Of a stretch of 42,456 nt of DNA, positions 9,799 through 20,278 are shown in pieces. The notes under the pieces are model-generated. The model searched no databases. It saw only the letters and a list, made by a program, of their open reading frames with translations, and had not been told where the DNA came from. The translations under genes and the position numbers were made by a program. The first letter of the stretch is position 1; each line of letters starts with the position of its first letter. Source of the DNA: Gloeomargarita sp. SKYG116 (GTDB taxonomy: Bacteria; Cyanobacteriota; Cyanobacteriia; Gloeomargaritales; Gloeomargaritaceae); the NCBI GenBank assembly GCA_025056115.1, contig JANWVM010000019.1:1-42456 (forward strand), read 5' to 3'.

Positions 9799-11049
9799 TT
9801 GTTCAGTTGCGGGTGTTGCCGACCAGTCCGGTTCTGTGCCCTGGAGTAAGGCTTGCGCCGCTAGTAACAAGTCCTTTTTCAAGGGCTTGAGATGCTCCAT
9901 TTCGTCCACGTATTGCGCCAGGACCGTCATGGGGTCTAAGACTTGGCTGAGATCGACATTTGTAACTCGTTTTCGAGGTTGTTCTGTCACGATTTCTGGC
10001 TGCAAAGCGACATAGTGGGCTGTGGCTAGCACTTCCCGCAGTTCTCTCTCATTGATCTGAGTGACTTGGTCAGCACGAATTCGATAAATTACCCGCACAA
10101 TTGCATCAGTAATTGGGGCTTTTTTTACTGCGTCTAGAAGTTTGGTTTGCGGGTCTTTCGCCTGGGTTAAATCCACCTGGATGGTGTGCATGGGGCGAGT
10201 GGGCAATGGACAAAATTGCCAGCGCGTTTCGGTAGGTTCAATCTCAACAAGCACATATCCTTTGGCTTCGTTTTCTTCACCAAAGTCAACGCGCTCAATA
10301 CTACCGGCATAGACCACCGGTGGTTCCTGGTACAACACTTGATGGCGATGGACATGCCCTAAGGCCACATAGCGAAAACAAGGCTGAGCCAACAATGACA
10401 AAGGCACGGTAAACGTTTTCCCTGGCGATAAAAATCGTTCTGCTCCCAGTATCGCCTGGTCCACCATCAGATGGGCTGCTAAGATGGCTGGTATATTGGC
10501 GTCCAAATGAAGAATTTCTCCTTCGAGGGCTTCCCGCAGCCGTGTCAGTAGTAATTGGTTAATCTGTTCCATTGACAAACCTTGTGTCTCCGGTTTGGTC
10601 AGCAGCATGGAGTGGGTAATCCAGGGCAAGGTAACAATTTGTAAGGGTCCATTGGGAGTGGTCAAAGTGTAGGTCGCTAAAGATTCCCCTACAATGACAC
10701 CAGGCACATTCAGCGCTCGATAAATGGATAACGACGCCCCCCCTTCTCCTTGCTTATATTGGTCGTGATTGCCCACCAGCATCACCACCGGAATTTCAGC
10801 AGTCGTCAAGCGCAAAAATTGTCGAGCAAACAATTCCTGAATCCAGGGAGGCGGCGTTGCATCGGGAAAGGCGTCTCCGGTGAACAACACCACATCCACA
10901 GGCAAAGCTAACGCCTGATCAATCGCTGTTTCCAAGGCCCGATAAAAATCTTCTACTCGTGTGTTGATACCAGTTTGCGGATTAAACCGCCCATAACCTT
11001 GGCCGCTTCCCAGGTGAATATCTGATAGGTGTAAAATGCGGATACCCAT
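9754..11049 (-). CDS. sbcD: SbcD-like metallophosphoesterase, DNA repair exonuclease subunit
   Basis: A 431-residue calcineurin-like phosphoesterase of the SbcD/Mre11 family. The phosphodiesterase motifs are in order: DIH (D10, H12), GDA (D59), GNHD (N94, H95), AAH (H193) and GHVH (H232, H234). SbcD normally pairs with the ATPase SbcC to cut hairpins and blocked ends; no sbcC is in this window. The gene is last in a minus-strand run, 24 nt behind folC, and overlaps ygfZ convergently by 45 bp. The assignment to SbcD rather than another phosphoesterase rests on the motif order, the length and the C-terminal capping region. Confidence 0.9.
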   Translation of the reverse strand: MGIRILHLSDIHLGSGQGYGRFNPQTGINTRVEDFYRALETAIDQALALPVDVVLFTGDAFPDATPPPWIQELFARQFLRLTTAEIPVVMLVGNHDQYKQGEGGASLSIYRALNVPGVIVGESLATYTLTTPNGPLQIVTLPWITHSMLLTKPETQGLSMEQINQLLLTRLREALEGEILHLDANIPAILAAHLMVDQAILGAERFLSPGKTFTVPLSLLAQPCFRYVALGHVHRHQVLYQEPPVVYAGSIERVDFGEENEAKGYVLVEIEPTETRWQFCPLPTRPMHTIQVDLTQAKDPQTKLLDAVKKAPITDAIVRVIYRIRADQVTQINERELREVLATAHYVALQPEIVTEQPRKRVTNVDLSQVLDPMTVLAQYVDEMEHLKPLKKDLLLAAQALLQGTEPDWSATPATEQLPLQLGEITPVSKR

Positions 11050-11073
11050 GGTTGTTTATCCTGTTTTCTTCTA

Positions 11074-12321
11074 TTATCGCTGAAACGAGGGGCTGCCGAT
11101 GTCTTTGAGCACTTGCCCAATCAAATACAATGAGCCGCAAATGACCGGTGTATATCCGACCGTTACCCTAGCCAAAGCATCTTGAATAGCATCAGACGCC
11201 TGCGCCGTGACTCCTGGGCAAATTTGCTGGCTCAAATCACAGAGTATCGCCGGTTCATGGTAGCGGTGACCGGGAATCGGGACAAAACTCACCCTGTCCT
11301 TCGGACGTAAAAGTGCTGCTAAAATTGCGTTGGCGTCTTTACTGGTTAGTAATCCAATCACCCAATGCACCGGTGCTAAGTGCTCTTGGTCAATGTAACG
11401 ACGTAAGGTTGCAGCGCCTTCAGGATTGTGCGCCCCGTCCAATAGAATTTGGCGGCCCTGCCAATCCACCCATTGCAAGCGACCTGGCCAGCGGGTATGC
11501 GCAATTCCCCACTGCACCTTTGCCACCGGTAAACACCATCCCTGCTGTCGCAATTGGTTCACAACTTCTAGCGCAATCATTGCATTTAACTTTTGATGTT
11601 CACCGAGCAGGGGGATTGAGTAGTCATCACCTTGGAAAGACAAGATATTTCCTGAGGAAGATGCTGGCGGTTCGACCACAACGAGCGGGCAATGCAGTTC
11701 TCGCGCACGATGGTCAATGACAGCCGCCGCGTCAGGTGGTACGGGCCCCCGCACCAGGGGACGATAGGGCTTAAGAATTCCCGCTTTTTCCCAGGCGATG
11801 TCGGCAACTGTCGGACCAAGCCGGTCTTGATGATCTAACCCAATAGAAGTTATCACTGTGACCAAGGGATTTTCTATCACATTAGTCGCATCTAGACGTC
11901 CCCCCAACCCCACTTCAATCACGGCAATATCCACCTGTTGCTCAGCAAAATAAACCCACATCAAGGCCGTAATGGCTTCAAATTCTGTGATGGCGAGATG
12001 ATAGGTCTCTACCACTTGTTTGATCTGGGACAGAATCTGCCACCAGTCAGTTTCAAGAATGGGTTTCCCATTAATCTGAATTCGCTCTTGGTAATGCACC
12101 AGATGCGGAGAAATGTACAATCCCGTGCGATAACCGCAGGCGGTCAATACATGGGCGAGATACGCGCATACCGACCCCTTGCCGTTTGTGCCTGTGACGT
12201 GAATCGCCGGTACTTTTTGATGGGGTTGGCCGAGATGGCTGAGTAACTGCTGGATACGCTCCAAACCCAACGTGATACCAAAGCGTTGTAATTGTTGAAA
12301 AAATGTCTGGACGTCTGTCAT
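11074..12321 (-). CDS. folC: Folylpolyglutamate synthase / dihydrofolate synthase
   Basis: A 415-residue Mur-ligase-type ATPase that adds glutamate to dihydropteroate and folates. The P-loop HVTGTNGKGS lies at about residues 41-50. Further family marks are the ISPHLVHYQERI segment, EVGLGGRLDATN and the DGAHNPEGA motif in the C-terminal domain. It starts 3 nt after the carB stop, indicating a tight operon. Whether it has both activities or only one cannot be decided from sequence; the conserved ISPHL segment is typical of bifunctional bacterial enzymes. Confidence 0.96.
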   Translation of the reverse strand: MTDVQTFFQQLQRFGITLGLERIQQLLSHLGQPHQKVPAIHVTGTNGKGSVCAYLAHVLTACGYRTGLYISPHLVHYQERIQINGKPILETDWWQILSQIKQVVETYHLAITEFEAITALMWVYFAEQQVDIAVIEVGLGGRLDATNVIENPLVTVITSIGLDHQDRLGPTVADIAWEKAGILKPYRPLVRGPVPPDAAAVIDHRARELHCPLVVVEPPASSSGNILSFQGDDYSIPLLGEHQKLNAMIALEVVNQLRQQGWCLPVAKVQWGIAHTRWPGRLQWVDWQGRQILLDGAHNPEGAATLRRYIDQEHLAPVHWVIGLLTSKDANAILAALLRPKDRVSFVPIPGHRYHEPAILCDLSQQICPGVTAQASDAIQDALARVTVGYTPVICGSLYLIGQVLKDIGSPSFQR

Positions 12322-12324
12322 GAA

Positions 12325-15300
12325 CTAGCGCAATAACTGGTAGTAATCCTGAATCGTTTTGGGTGCAGACATCCCCTGCTGTAGGGCGCGAATCGCTGCA
12401 ACCGTTGCCCGAGCGCCAGCCAGTGTCGTGACGAGGGGAATCTTATACGCCAAAGCGGTACGGCGGATCAACTGTCCATCAGCGTAGGCATCTTCCCCCG
12501 AAGGGGTGTTGAGAATAAGTTGAATCTGGCCATTTTTAATCCAATCAATGACATGGGGGCGGCCTTCATGCAGTTTGAATACATGGTCAACCGTTAAGCC
12601 GTGATTTAAGAGAATTTGGCGCGTTCCCTGGGTAGCTACAATTTGAAAACCTAGCTCTATCAACTCCCGAATGATAGGTACCGCTCCGGCCTTGTCACGG
12701 TCATTAAAGGAGGCAAACACTCGCCCGCTTAATGGCAAATTTTGACCCGCCGCAATCTGGGATTTGGCAAAGGCTTGACCAAAATCAGTGGCAATGCCCA
12801 TTACTTCACCCGTCGAGCGCATTTCTGGCCCCAGAATTGTATCCGTGCCGGGAAATTTTTCAAATGGTAAGACGACTTCTTTCACGGAGTAATAAGGGGG
12901 GATCACTTCCTGGGTAAATCCCAAATCAGCCAATCGCTCACCCGCCATCACCCGCGCTGCTAGTTTGGCCAGGGGTACACCGGTCGCCTTCGCAATAAAA
13001 GGTACGGTGCGAGACGCGCGTGGATTTGCTTCCAATATGTAAACTTGTTCTCCTTGAATGGCAAATTGAATGTTCATTAAGCCCACGACCTGCAATCGTT
13101 CGGCTAAGGCATAGGTCCAGGTGCGAATTTGCGTTAATACGTTTTCCGGTAGTGAATACGTAGGCAACACACAGGCGGAATCGCCAGAGTGAATCCCGGC
13201 CTGCTCAATATGTTCTAAAATCCCGCCAATGACCACTGTGCCGTCCTGGTCTCGCAGGGCATCCACGTCCACTTCAATGGCATTTTCTAAAAACTTATCC
13301 ACCAGAATTGGGTGGTCAGGTTCCACTTGTACAGCCGTTTTCATGTAACGTTCGAGTTCGCTGTCGGAATAGACAATTTCCATGGCTCGTCCGCCTAATA
13401 CGTAGCTGGGACGCACCACCACGGGGTAACCGAGACGCTGGGCAATTTTGATGGCTTCTTGTGCGTTGTGGGCAATGCCGTTGGGGGGTTGTTGAATGTT
13501 GAGTTCGCGGAGAATTTGCTCGAATTTTTCTCGGTCTTCGGCAATGTCAATGGAGATAGGTGACGTTCCCCAAATGCGGGTGGGTAATTCGGGATGCTCG
13601 TTCAACGCCTGATATAAGGGTAAGGCTAATTTCAACGGGGTTTGACCGCCAAATTGGACAATGACACCCACGGGCTTTTCGGCTTCTAAAATATGCAGAA
13701 CATCTTCTAGGGTCAGGGGTTCAAAGTACAGGCGGTCGCTGGTGTCATAGTCTGTTGAAACAGTCTCGGGGTTGGAATTCACCATGATGGTTTCGTAACC
13801 CTGTTCCTTGAGAGCAAAGGCGGCGTGGCAACAGCAGTAATCAAACTCAATGCCTTGACCAATCCGATTGGGTCCGCCCCCTAAAATCACGACTTTGGGT
13901 TTATCAGTCGGACGTACTTCGGTTTCCTGCTCATAGGTGGAGTAGTGGTAGGGGGTGTAGGCTTCAAATTCGGCGGCGCAGGTGTCCACGGTTTTATACA
14001 CAGGAAGTAGCCCAATACGATGACGATGGGCGCGAATTTCAGCTTCGGTCTTGCGGGTGGCAAAGGCAATCTGACGGTCACTGAATCCCTTTTGTTTAAT
14101 CAACCGCCAATCTTCGGGAGTAATCTTCTCAAACGGCGTAATTTTCATATAGCGCTCGGTGTTGAGCAAGTCTTCCATCTCTCGTAAAAACCACGGGTCA
14201 ATGCCAGTGAGTTCGTAGATTTCTTCGACGGTTAATCCGAGCAATAACGCATGACGGATGTGGAAGATGCGGTCGGGATTGGGGATGCGCAAATTGGCCC
14301 GCACCTGCTCCAAGGTTGGCAAGACTTCCGAACGGTCACAACCCCAACCCGCTCGCCCCGTTTCGAGGGAACGAATCGCTTTTTGGAAGGACTCTTGAAA
14401 GGTGCGGCCAATCGCCATGGCTTCCCCAACAGATTTCATCTGCGTCGTGAGATGGGGCGCAGCGCCGGGGAATTTTTCAAAGGTGAACCGGGGGATTTTG
14501 GTAACGACATAATCAATGCTGGGTTCAAAGCAAGCAGGCGTTTTTTTGGTAATGTCATTGGTCAATTCCGGTAAGGTGTAACCGACCGCCAATTTAGCAG
14601 CGATTTTCGCAATGGGAAAACCCGTGGCCTTTGACGCTAGCGCCGAACTGCGGGAAACGCGGGGGTTCATTTCAATGACAATCACGTCGCCGTTCTGGGG
14701 ATTGACGGCAAATTGGATGTTCGACCCGCCAGTTTCGACGCCGATTTCCCGAATAATCCGAATGGCGTAATCCCGCAGGCGCTGGTATTCCTTATCGGTG
14801 AGGGTTTGGGCTGGCGCAACGGTGATGGAATCGCCGGTATGAACACCCATGGGGTCCACGTTTTCAATCGAACAAATAATCACTACGTTGTCGGCTAAAT
14901 CCCGCATCACTTCCAGTTCAAATTCTTTCCAGCCCAGCAGGGATTGTTCAATCAAAATTTGCGAGACGGGACTGGCTTCCAAACCGGCGCGGGCAATTTG
15001 TTCAAATTCTTCCTGGTTATAGGCAATGCCACCGCCAGTCCCCCCCAAGGTAAATGCCGGGCGAATAATTAAGGGATAAGTGTTAATTTGCTGGGCGATT
15101 TGTTGCGCTTCTTCCCAACTTTCAGCCAATCCTGATGGGCACACATTTAACCCAATTTTTTGCATGGCTTCTTTGAACAACCGGCGGTCTTCGGCTTTTT
15201 CGATGGCGCTGAGTTTTGCCCCAATCAGTTCTACGCCGTATTGCTCGAGCACTCCCATTTTTGCCAAGCGCACGGCCAGGTTCAATGCCGTTTGCCCCCC

Positions 15301-15570
15301 CATCGTCGGCAACAGGGCTTGGGGTCGCTCCTGGGCAATCACCTGGGTCAGCACTTCGGCGGTTAAGGGTTCGATGTAGGTGCGGTCGGCCATGTCTGGG
15401 TCGGTCATGATGGTTGCCGGGTTGGAGTTCACGAGCACCACCTGATACCCTTCTTCCCGTAGCGCTTTGCAGGCTTGCGTGCCGGAGTAATCAAATTCGC
15501 AGGCTTGACCGATGACGATGGGGCCGGAACCAATCAGCAGGATTTTTTCAATATCGGTGCGACGGGGCAT
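12325..15570 (-). CDS. carB: Carbamoyl-phosphate synthase large subunit
   Basis: A full-length 1081-residue CarB, which makes carbamoyl phosphate from bicarbonate, ammonia (passed from CarA) and two ATP for arginine and pyrimidine synthesis. The two ATP-grasp halves are recognisable by the repeated starts [20 protein letters not shown] (about residue 11) and [20 protein letters not shown] (about 560). The oligomerisation domain lies between them, and a C-terminal MGS-like allosteric domain begins near [12 protein letters not shown]. carA is not adjacent. The gene is 9 nt behind the exported-protein gene and 3 nt ahead of folC. Confidence 0.98.
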   Translation of the reverse strand: MPRRTDIEKILLIGSGPIVIGQACEFDYSGTQACKALREEGYQVVLVNSNPATIMTDPDMADRTYIEPLTAEVLTQVIAQERPQALLPTMGGQTALNLAVRLAKMGVLEQYGVELIGAKLSAIEKAEDRRLFKEAMQKIGLNVCPSGLAESWEEAQQIAQQINTYPLIIRPAFTLGGTGGGIAYNQEEFEQIARAGLEASPVSQILIEQSLLGWKEFELEVMRDLADNVVIICSIENVDPMGVHTGDSITVAPAQTLTDKEYQRLRDYAIRIIREIGVETGGSNIQFAVNPQNGDVIVIEMNPRVSRSSALASKATGFPIAKIAAKLAVGYTLPELTNDITKKTPACFEPSIDYVVTKIPRFTFEKFPGAAPHLTTQMKSVGEAMAIGRTFQESFQKAIRSLETGRAGWGCDRSEVLPTLEQVRANLRIPNPDRIFHIRHALLLGLTVEEIYELTGIDPWFLREMEDLLNTERYMKITPFEKITPEDWRLIKQKGFSDRQIAFATRKTEAEIRAHRHRIGLLPVYKTVDTCAAEFEAYTPYHYSTYEQETEVRPTDKPKVVILGGGPNRIGQGIEFDYCCCHAAFALKEQGYETIMVNSNPETVSTDYDTSDRLYFEPLTLEDVLHILEAEKPVGVIVQFGGQTPLKLALPLYQALNEHPELPTRIWGTSPISIDIAEDREKFEQILRELNIQQPPNGIAHNAQEAIKIAQRLGYPVVVRPSYVLGGRAMEIVYSDSELERYMKTAVQVEPDHPILVDKFLENAIEVDVDALRDQDGTVVIGGILEHIEQAGIHSGDSACVLPTYSLPENVLTQIRTWTYALAERLQVVGLMNIQFAIQGEQVYILEANPRASRTVPFIAKATGVPLAKLAARVMAGERLADLGFTQEVIPPYYSVKEVVLPFEKFPGTDTILGPEMRSTGEVMGIATDFGQAFAKSQIAAGQNLPLSGRVFASFNDRDKAGAVPIIRELIELGFQIVATQGTRQILLNHGLTVDHVFKLHEGRPHVIDWIKNGQIQLILNTPSGEDAYADGQLIRRTALAYKIPLVTTLAGARATVAAIRALQQGMSAPKTIQDYYQLLR

Positions 15571-15579
15571 GGACGTATC

Positions 15580-16203
15580 TCAACGCGGGCAACTTTCTCG
15601 GTACAAAACCATGTAATCCAAGATAATCTGCCGGGCGGCGGGACGTAAATCGTTTTTGAGGGTGCGATTGCGCTGGGTCTCATCGGCTAAACGCCAGACA
15701 CGACACCACTCCCCTGGCTGGGTCATCACCATCTGCGCTCGGTTGAGAATCCGAATTAAAGCCACCGTTAAACTGTGCCGATTACGTAAACGAGCCTGGT
15801 CAAACAGGGACATGGCGCGCTCGGGTCGAAAGTAGTTATCCATCACCGTTAAATACGCCAGGGCAAACACTTCATCGGGAGTGAATTTAGACAAGTTCCA
15901 TTCCCCATAACGAGTGCGCAGAAATTGCTCGTAAAGGCGGGCATTTTGTTTGCCTTCCACGCGCCAGGATAAGGCGTTAATTAGAGCGGCTTTGTGGTCC
16001 ACAGGATGCTGGGGATTGGATAAGAATTCGGCCATCTCCGGTGTTAAAACGCCTTTTTCCCGCGCCTTTTGCACCAACGGAATATCCAGATAGGCATCGG
16101 CGATAGGAGTAGATGTAATCGGCGAATCGGCCCGCGCCGGTAATGCGACTGCCCCCAACGCCAGCCAGACAGCAAGAGTCGTACGCCGGATGTTCATCCC
16201 CAT
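15580..16203 (-). CDS. Exported protein of unknown function
   Basis: A 207-residue protein with a clear Sec signal peptide: positive start (MGMNIRR), hydrophobic core TLAVWLALGAVALP and an ARADS cleavage region near residue 25. The mature part is helical and rich in R, L and A, ending with a cysteine-containing LYRESCPR. I recognise no named domain; it resembles cyanobacterial conserved hypotheticals. It probably acts in the periplasm or thylakoid lumen. It lies 40 nt after the response regulator and 9 nt before carB on the same strand. An internal ATG two codons downstream is an equally possible start. Confidence 0.8.
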   Translation of the reverse strand: MGMNIRRTTLAVWLALGAVALPARADSPITSTPIADAYLDIPLVQKAREKGVLTPEMAEFLSNPQHPVDHKAALINALSWRVEGKQNARLYEQFLRTRYGEWNLSKFTPDEVFALAYLTVMDNYFRPERAMSLFDQARLRNRHSLTVALIRILNRAQMVMTQPGEWCRVWRLADETQRNRTLKNDLRPAARQIILDYMVLYRESCPR

Positions 16204-16243
16204 CGAGCCGCTGGATTTCCCTTAACTTAGCACAGGACTGGGG

Positions 16244-16906
16244 TTAGTTCCGCTGCGGTTCGCTGGTCACGAGCCGATACCCGAGGCGATGCACTGTGCC
16301 AATCTCGATACCGGCTGGTAATTTCTTGCGCAAACTGAGCAGGTGGGTGTCCAAACTGCGTCCTGTCGCCTGTCCCCACAGCCGTTCCTGTAACACCTGG
16401 CGTGGCACCACTTCCCCCTGCGCTTGCAGCAGTAGCGCCAGTAACCGAAATTCGTGAGGCGTTAAATCCAATTCCTGGTCCCCGTAAAACCCCCGTTGCG
16501 CCAGCAAATCCAGCGTTAAATCTCCACAGGTCAAAACTGGCATTCCTCGTTGCCACCGTCGCACCAGGGCTTGTACCCGAGCCATGAATTGCGCCAAGCC
16601 GAAGGGTTTCACGAGATAGTCATCAGCGCCCGCCTGTAACCCAGCGACAATGTCACTCTCTTGATTGCGAGCCGACAGGATGAACAGGGGGCCTTGGTGC
16701 TGCTGGCTCAACCACCGGGTCAATTTCAAGCCATCGTCCCACGCCTGGGGCCAGTCCAAATCCAAAACCCACAGTGCGCCGACGGTCGCCTGGGTATATC
16801 CTTGCGCGAGGCTTTCTAGGAGCGTGACGCGATACCCAGCTTGTTGCAAATGCCATCCCAGTAACAAGCGCAATTGCCGGTTAGGAATTAGTAAAACAAC
16901 CCGCAA
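16244..16906 (-). CDS. OmpR-family response regulator with atypical receiver
   Basis: A 220-residue two-domain regulator. The receiver spans about residues 1-115 and the winged-helix DNA-binding domain about 125-215 (DLTPHEFRLLALLL, ending GYRLV). The phosphoacceptor is probably D49 in VLDLDWP, and the conserved lysine is in DDYLVKPF. The acidic pair usually found near residues 10-12, which binds Mg2+, is missing: the sequence there is LLIPNRQ. Phosphorylation may be weak or absent, or the protein may work independently of it. No sensor kinase gene is adjacent. It heads the minus-strand run toward carB. Confidence 0.9.
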   Translation of the reverse strand: MRVVLLIPNRQLRLLLGWHLQQAGYRVTLLESLAQGYTQATVGALWVLDLDWPQAWDDGLKLTRWLSQQHQGPLFILSARNQESDIVAGLQAGADDYLVKPFGLAQFMARVQALVRRWQRGMPVLTCGDLTLDLLAQRGFYGDQELDLTPHEFRLLALLLQAQGEVVPRQVLQERLWGQATGRSLDTHLLSLRKKLPAGIEIGTVHRLGYRLVTSEPQRN

Positions 16907-16975
16907 CGGTTACACCTTGCCATCGCACCTGCACCCGGATTTTAGTAGAGCTGAGAAAAAAACGCCCAGGGATTT

Positions 16976-17256
16976 ATGAGTCGGTTGGCCAGACATGAGC
17001 GGGCGCGGCGGGCTTTGGCAATTAACACGTTGCTGTTTTGCGTGACATCGGCTGTGCTGGGGGTCTTATTGGTGTCCAGGGTCTAGTCACGGGCCATTGC
17101 CTGGGTTGGGTGCCGTTTCTCGCCATGCTTCTGGCGTGGTTGATGTTTAGCTGGGGCAATTCCCGGGGCGCGTGGCAGGCCTTCCGTGATACGGCCTACA
17201 GCGCTTCCCAAATGAAAGGACTGCTCGGTTGGCTGGTTGCAAGCGGCCTGGCGTGA
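16976..17256 (+). pseudogene. Small two-helix membrane protein gene, probably frameshifted
   Basis: The ATG at 16976 opens a 36-codon frame with one hydrophobic segment (LLFCVTSAVLGVLLV) ending at TAG 17084-17086. A second frame running through the same junction continues with another hydrophobic segment (LGWVPFLAMLLAWLMFSW) and ends at TGA 17254-17256. Joined near 17080-17090 they would give a roughly 90-residue protein with two membrane helices. A frameshift mutation, a sequencing error or programmed shifting could explain it. Two unrelated chance frames are also possible. No family recognised. Confidence 0.4.
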
Positions 17257-17285
17257 CTGGCTTGGCGCTTGTAAGTTGGTTGCCT

Positions 17286-18551
17286 CTACCAATCACACAG
17301 AGTACGAATCTGTTGCCGGCATTGGCTGGTCGCGACTCGTAGGGTTTCCTGGGTGCGCTGGTATTCCACGGCGTTGCCCTGCTGGAGGTAAAGTTCCGCC
17401 GCCTTGCGCAGGTCTTCAAGGGCTTCTGGCACCCGTCGCTGGTTGTAAAGCAAAACGCCCCGGTTGTAAAAGGCCTCCGCATAGGTGGGTCGCAGTTCCA
17501 ACGCCCGCGTGTAGTCGGCAATGGCACCTGTCTTATCCCCTAGCGCTGAACGGGCCAAACCACGTCCCACATAGGGTTCGGGGTAGTTGGGGTCGAGCCG
17601 AATGGCCTGGTCAAAGTCCTGAATGGCCCCCTGCTGGTCCCGCTGGATATAGCGCATCACCCCCCGCGTGGCGTAGGCCGCTGCATAGTTGGGATTGGCC
17701 CGCACTGCCTGGGTTAGTTGGTTCAACGCGCCGGCGATGTCCCCCTGGCGATACCGCTCACTAGCTAGAAGGTAAAAGTCATCGGCCCGGCTGGGATTGG
17801 GGTTCATTGCCACACGTACAGGGGCTGGGTTGGGTTTCACGGGTGTACCCGCAACGACCGCCGGACGAGGTGCCAAGCTGAGATAGGTGTTGATGGGAAT
17901 CCCCAGATTAAAGCCCGTCTTGACATAGACCATTTCCGCTTGCCGCTCTAGTTGCCCCCCGTCAGCCCGTCCATGCACTCCCACCAACTTGGCTTGACCA
18001 TCCAAAACCGGCCCGCCGCTCATTCCAGGCAGGGTGGGGTTGCTATAGACCAATCCATACCCATCGGCCAAAGGGCGGCTGGCATTGGCTGTCACCCGGC
18101 CAACAGTAAAGTTATAAACTGGTTCAGTAATCGCTGGCCCTCGCTGGGGAAATCCCGCCACGTACACTGGACTACCCTCGACCAGCCGGCTGGCATCTCC
18201 GAGCATGGCCACTGGATAGGTTTTGTCGCTGGTAAACTTCGCTGTCGCCATGTCCACCCCGGCCAGCTTTTGCACCGTGCTGTATTTCAAGGGGTGGCGT
18301 TGGCCGTCGGGCGTCACAATGTCATACTCATCCTGGACTGGCACGACATGGGCTGCTGTTAGTACAGTATATGTATTACCTTCCCGCCCCACCAGCACGC
18401 CAGAACCGGGATTGACCCCATCAATTAACACCGTAATGCCCTTAGCCACTTTAGAGACGGCGGTGGCCGGGTCAGCAGAATCCAGGGGTTTTTGCCCCAG
18501 GACAACCACTGTGCTAAACAGGAAACCCAATACGACTGCTGCGCTTTTCAT
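17286..18551 (-). CDS. Exported trypsin-like serine protease with TPR repeats
   Basis: A 421-residue protein with an N-terminal signal sequence (residues 1-20). A trypsin/HtrA-like protease domain follows, with the triad visible as H68 (LTAAHVV), D100 (AGVDMATA) and S178 (LPGMSGGPV). After a Pro/Val-rich linker (about 225-255), tetratricopeptide repeats occupy about 258-395, for example AYATRGVMRYIQRDQQGAI and PYVGRGLARSALGDKTGAI. It lacks a PDZ domain, so it is not a classical Deg/HtrA. Trypsin-TPR fusions are common in cyanobacteria; the TPRs probably recruit protein partners in the periplasm. Substrate unknown. Confidence 0.9.
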   Translation of the reverse strand: MKSAAVVLGFLFSTVVVLGQKPLDSADPATAVSKVAKGITVLIDGVNPGSGVLVGREGNTYTVLTAAHVVPVQDEYDIVTPDGQRHPLKYSTVQKLAGVDMATAKFTSDKTYPVAMLGDASRLVEGSPVYVAGFPQRGPAITEPVYNFTVGRVTANASRPLADGYGLVYSNPTLPGMSGGPVLDGQAKLVGVHGRADGGQLERQAEMVYVKTGFNLGIPINTYLSLAPRPAVVAGTPVKPNPAPVRVAMNPNPSRADDFYLLASERYRQGDIAGALNQLTQAVRANPNYAAAYATRGVMRYIQRDQQGAIQDFDQAIRLDPNYPEPYVGRGLARSALGDKTGAIADYTRALELRPTYAEAFYNRGVLLYNQRRVPEALEDLRKAAELYLQQGNAVEYQRTQETLRVATSQCRQQIRTLCDW

Positions 18552-18601
18552 GTTAGTTTGCTCCCGCCCCCTTTTGCCTTGCCATTATCATACAGCCTAG
18601 T

Positions 18602-20278
18602 TCAAGACCCTGTCGGCCCATGCTCAAATACCTGATGGGGTCGCCCCAGGGCAATGCCATTTGCCGCTAGCGCTTGCACCACTCGCCGTCGAAATTCCCG
18701 CTCTACTGCCCACTGGTGGCCCGGTTGGGTCTTGATCCACACCCGCAACAACAAACCGTCATGCCGAGCAGCGTCAATTCCCAATACTTCCGGAAATTCC
18801 AGCAACACCTGTCGCCATTCGGGGTCAGCATAAAACGCTTGCGTGACCTGCTTGAGCACCTGGAGCGCCTGTGTCGGGTCGGTTTGACAATCCACCAAAA
18901 TTTCAAAATTCACCCGCGACCACAGGCGTGTCAGGTTAGAAACTTTCACGATACTGCTGTTGGGAATTGTGATTAAACATCCTTCAGAATTGCGCAACTG
19001 GGTGATGCGTAAGCTCATGCTTTCGACGGCACCGGTATATTCATCAATTTGCACCACATCGCCAATGCCAAACTGGTCTTCCCAGAGAATCAAAAGACCG
19101 TTGATGATGTCTTTAATGACATTTTGCGACCCCAAGGAAATTGCCAGCGCCACTAGCCCCCCAATCGCAAATAGAGAACTGACTGGCACGCCTATTGTAT
19201 TGAGAATATAGCCAGCACGCACAATATAAATCACGGCCGTTTTTACGCCCCGTAGGGTCTGAATAGTAGTAGAAATGCGTAAAGAACGTCGGGTTAATTC
19301 CTTGGCATCAAACAAGTCGTAACTTTCCCAGACCTTTTGCAGCCGGTCAATTAAAAAATCAGCAATTTTACCAGCCAGACCGGTGACAAACCACACAGCC
19401 AGCCAAATAATCGGTAATCGCAAGATGTCCATCGCCACTCCTCTGGTTTGAGGGAAAATAGCCAGGATATGGGCTAACCCCGCCAACCAGATTGCCAGTT
19501 GTACCCATACGAGCAAATAACCGATGAATGCCACTAGCCGGTAGCGTTGCGTGTAACTGAAATGTAGTTGAATTAGGGGCAGGGTAGGCGTTGAGGATGG
19601 ATTTGACTGCTCTTGAGTAATTTGTAGGTGTAATTGGCTTTGCCGGCGCCGCACCAACCTCTGTAAACCGAGAAGTAATAGGCTCACTGCAATGACCAGA
19701 GCCAGGATTTTGAGGGCTTGAATAAGTTGTTGCAGCAGCGCGTTAGGAGTTCGTTGCCGAATCGCCTCTTGCAAACGGGTTTGAATAATGGCCCGCCATT
19801 GTTCGGCTAGAGTGGATGCGGGTATGCCGTTGAAGGAGGCGTCCCACTGGGTCACAGTCATGATGGTGATGTGTTGCTGTTGTAGTCTGCTGCGCCCTAA
19901 CAACACCACTTCATTGTTGAGCATTGCCACTGCAATCATCACTTGGGGGTCCTGCTGGGCAAGGGGGTTCTGGATGTAGGGTGCAATGATCCGCCGTAAA
20001 TTGGCTTTGATGAGTTCTGCTCGCAGTTCCACTGGCATCAGCACCCCAGGATTATGCCGGTCCCGCACTGTCGGTGAGGCAATCGTGAACAACACCTGCC
20101 CGTCAAACACGACATCAGTGACCTCGATATTGCCATAGCGAGTGACACCCACAGGGGGTAAGTGAGAGGGAGTTGGTTGGGGCAGCGGTAACTGGGCGTG
20201 CCCTACGAGTCCACTCCCGATGACTAGCCCTGCTGCACACGTACCAAAGGTAAAAAGCAACCAATGCCGCCGGTTCAT
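18602..20278 (-). CDS. MscS-family mechanosensitive ion channel
   Basis: A 558-residue protein with a signal peptide (about 1-29), a periplasmic region (about 30-185), then several membrane helices starting at LALVIAVSLLLLGL. The MscS core includes the pore-lining helix region VSSLFAIGGLVALAISLGSQ and the beta-domain segment ILWEDQFGIGDVVQI. This group is longer than E. coli MscS and resembles the extended MscS-like proteins of cyanobacteria. Likely role: release of solutes on hypo-osmotic shock. It precedes the protease gene by 50 nt on the same strand. Upstream lies a 451-nt gene-free stretch. Confidence 0.92.
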   Translation of the reverse strand: MNRRHWLLFTFGTCAAGLVIGSGLVGHAQLPLPQPTPSHLPPVGVTRYGNIEVTDVVFDGQVLFTIASPTVRDRHNPGVLMPVELRAELIKANLRRIIAPYIQNPLAQQDPQVMIAVAMLNNEVVLLGRSRLQQQHITIMTVTQWDASFNGIPASTLAEQWRAIIQTRLQEAIRQRTPNALLQQLIQALKILALVIAVSLLLLGLQRLVRRRQSQLHLQITQEQSNPSSTPTLPLIQLHFSYTQRYRLVAFIGYLLVWVQLAIWLAGLAHILAIFPQTRGVAMDILRLPIIWLAVWFVTGLAGKIADFLIDRLQKVWESYDLFDAKELTRRSLRISTTIQTLRGVKTAVIYIVRAGYILNTIGVPVSSLFAIGGLVALAISLGSQNVIKDIINGLLILWEDQFGIGDVVQIDEYTGAVESMSLRITQLRNSEGCLITIPNSSIVKVSNLTRLWSRVNFEILVDCQTDPTQALQVLKQVTQAFYADPEWRQVLLEFPEVLGIDAARHDGLLLRVWIKTQPGHQWAVEREFRRRVVQALAANGIALGRPHQVFEHGPTGS

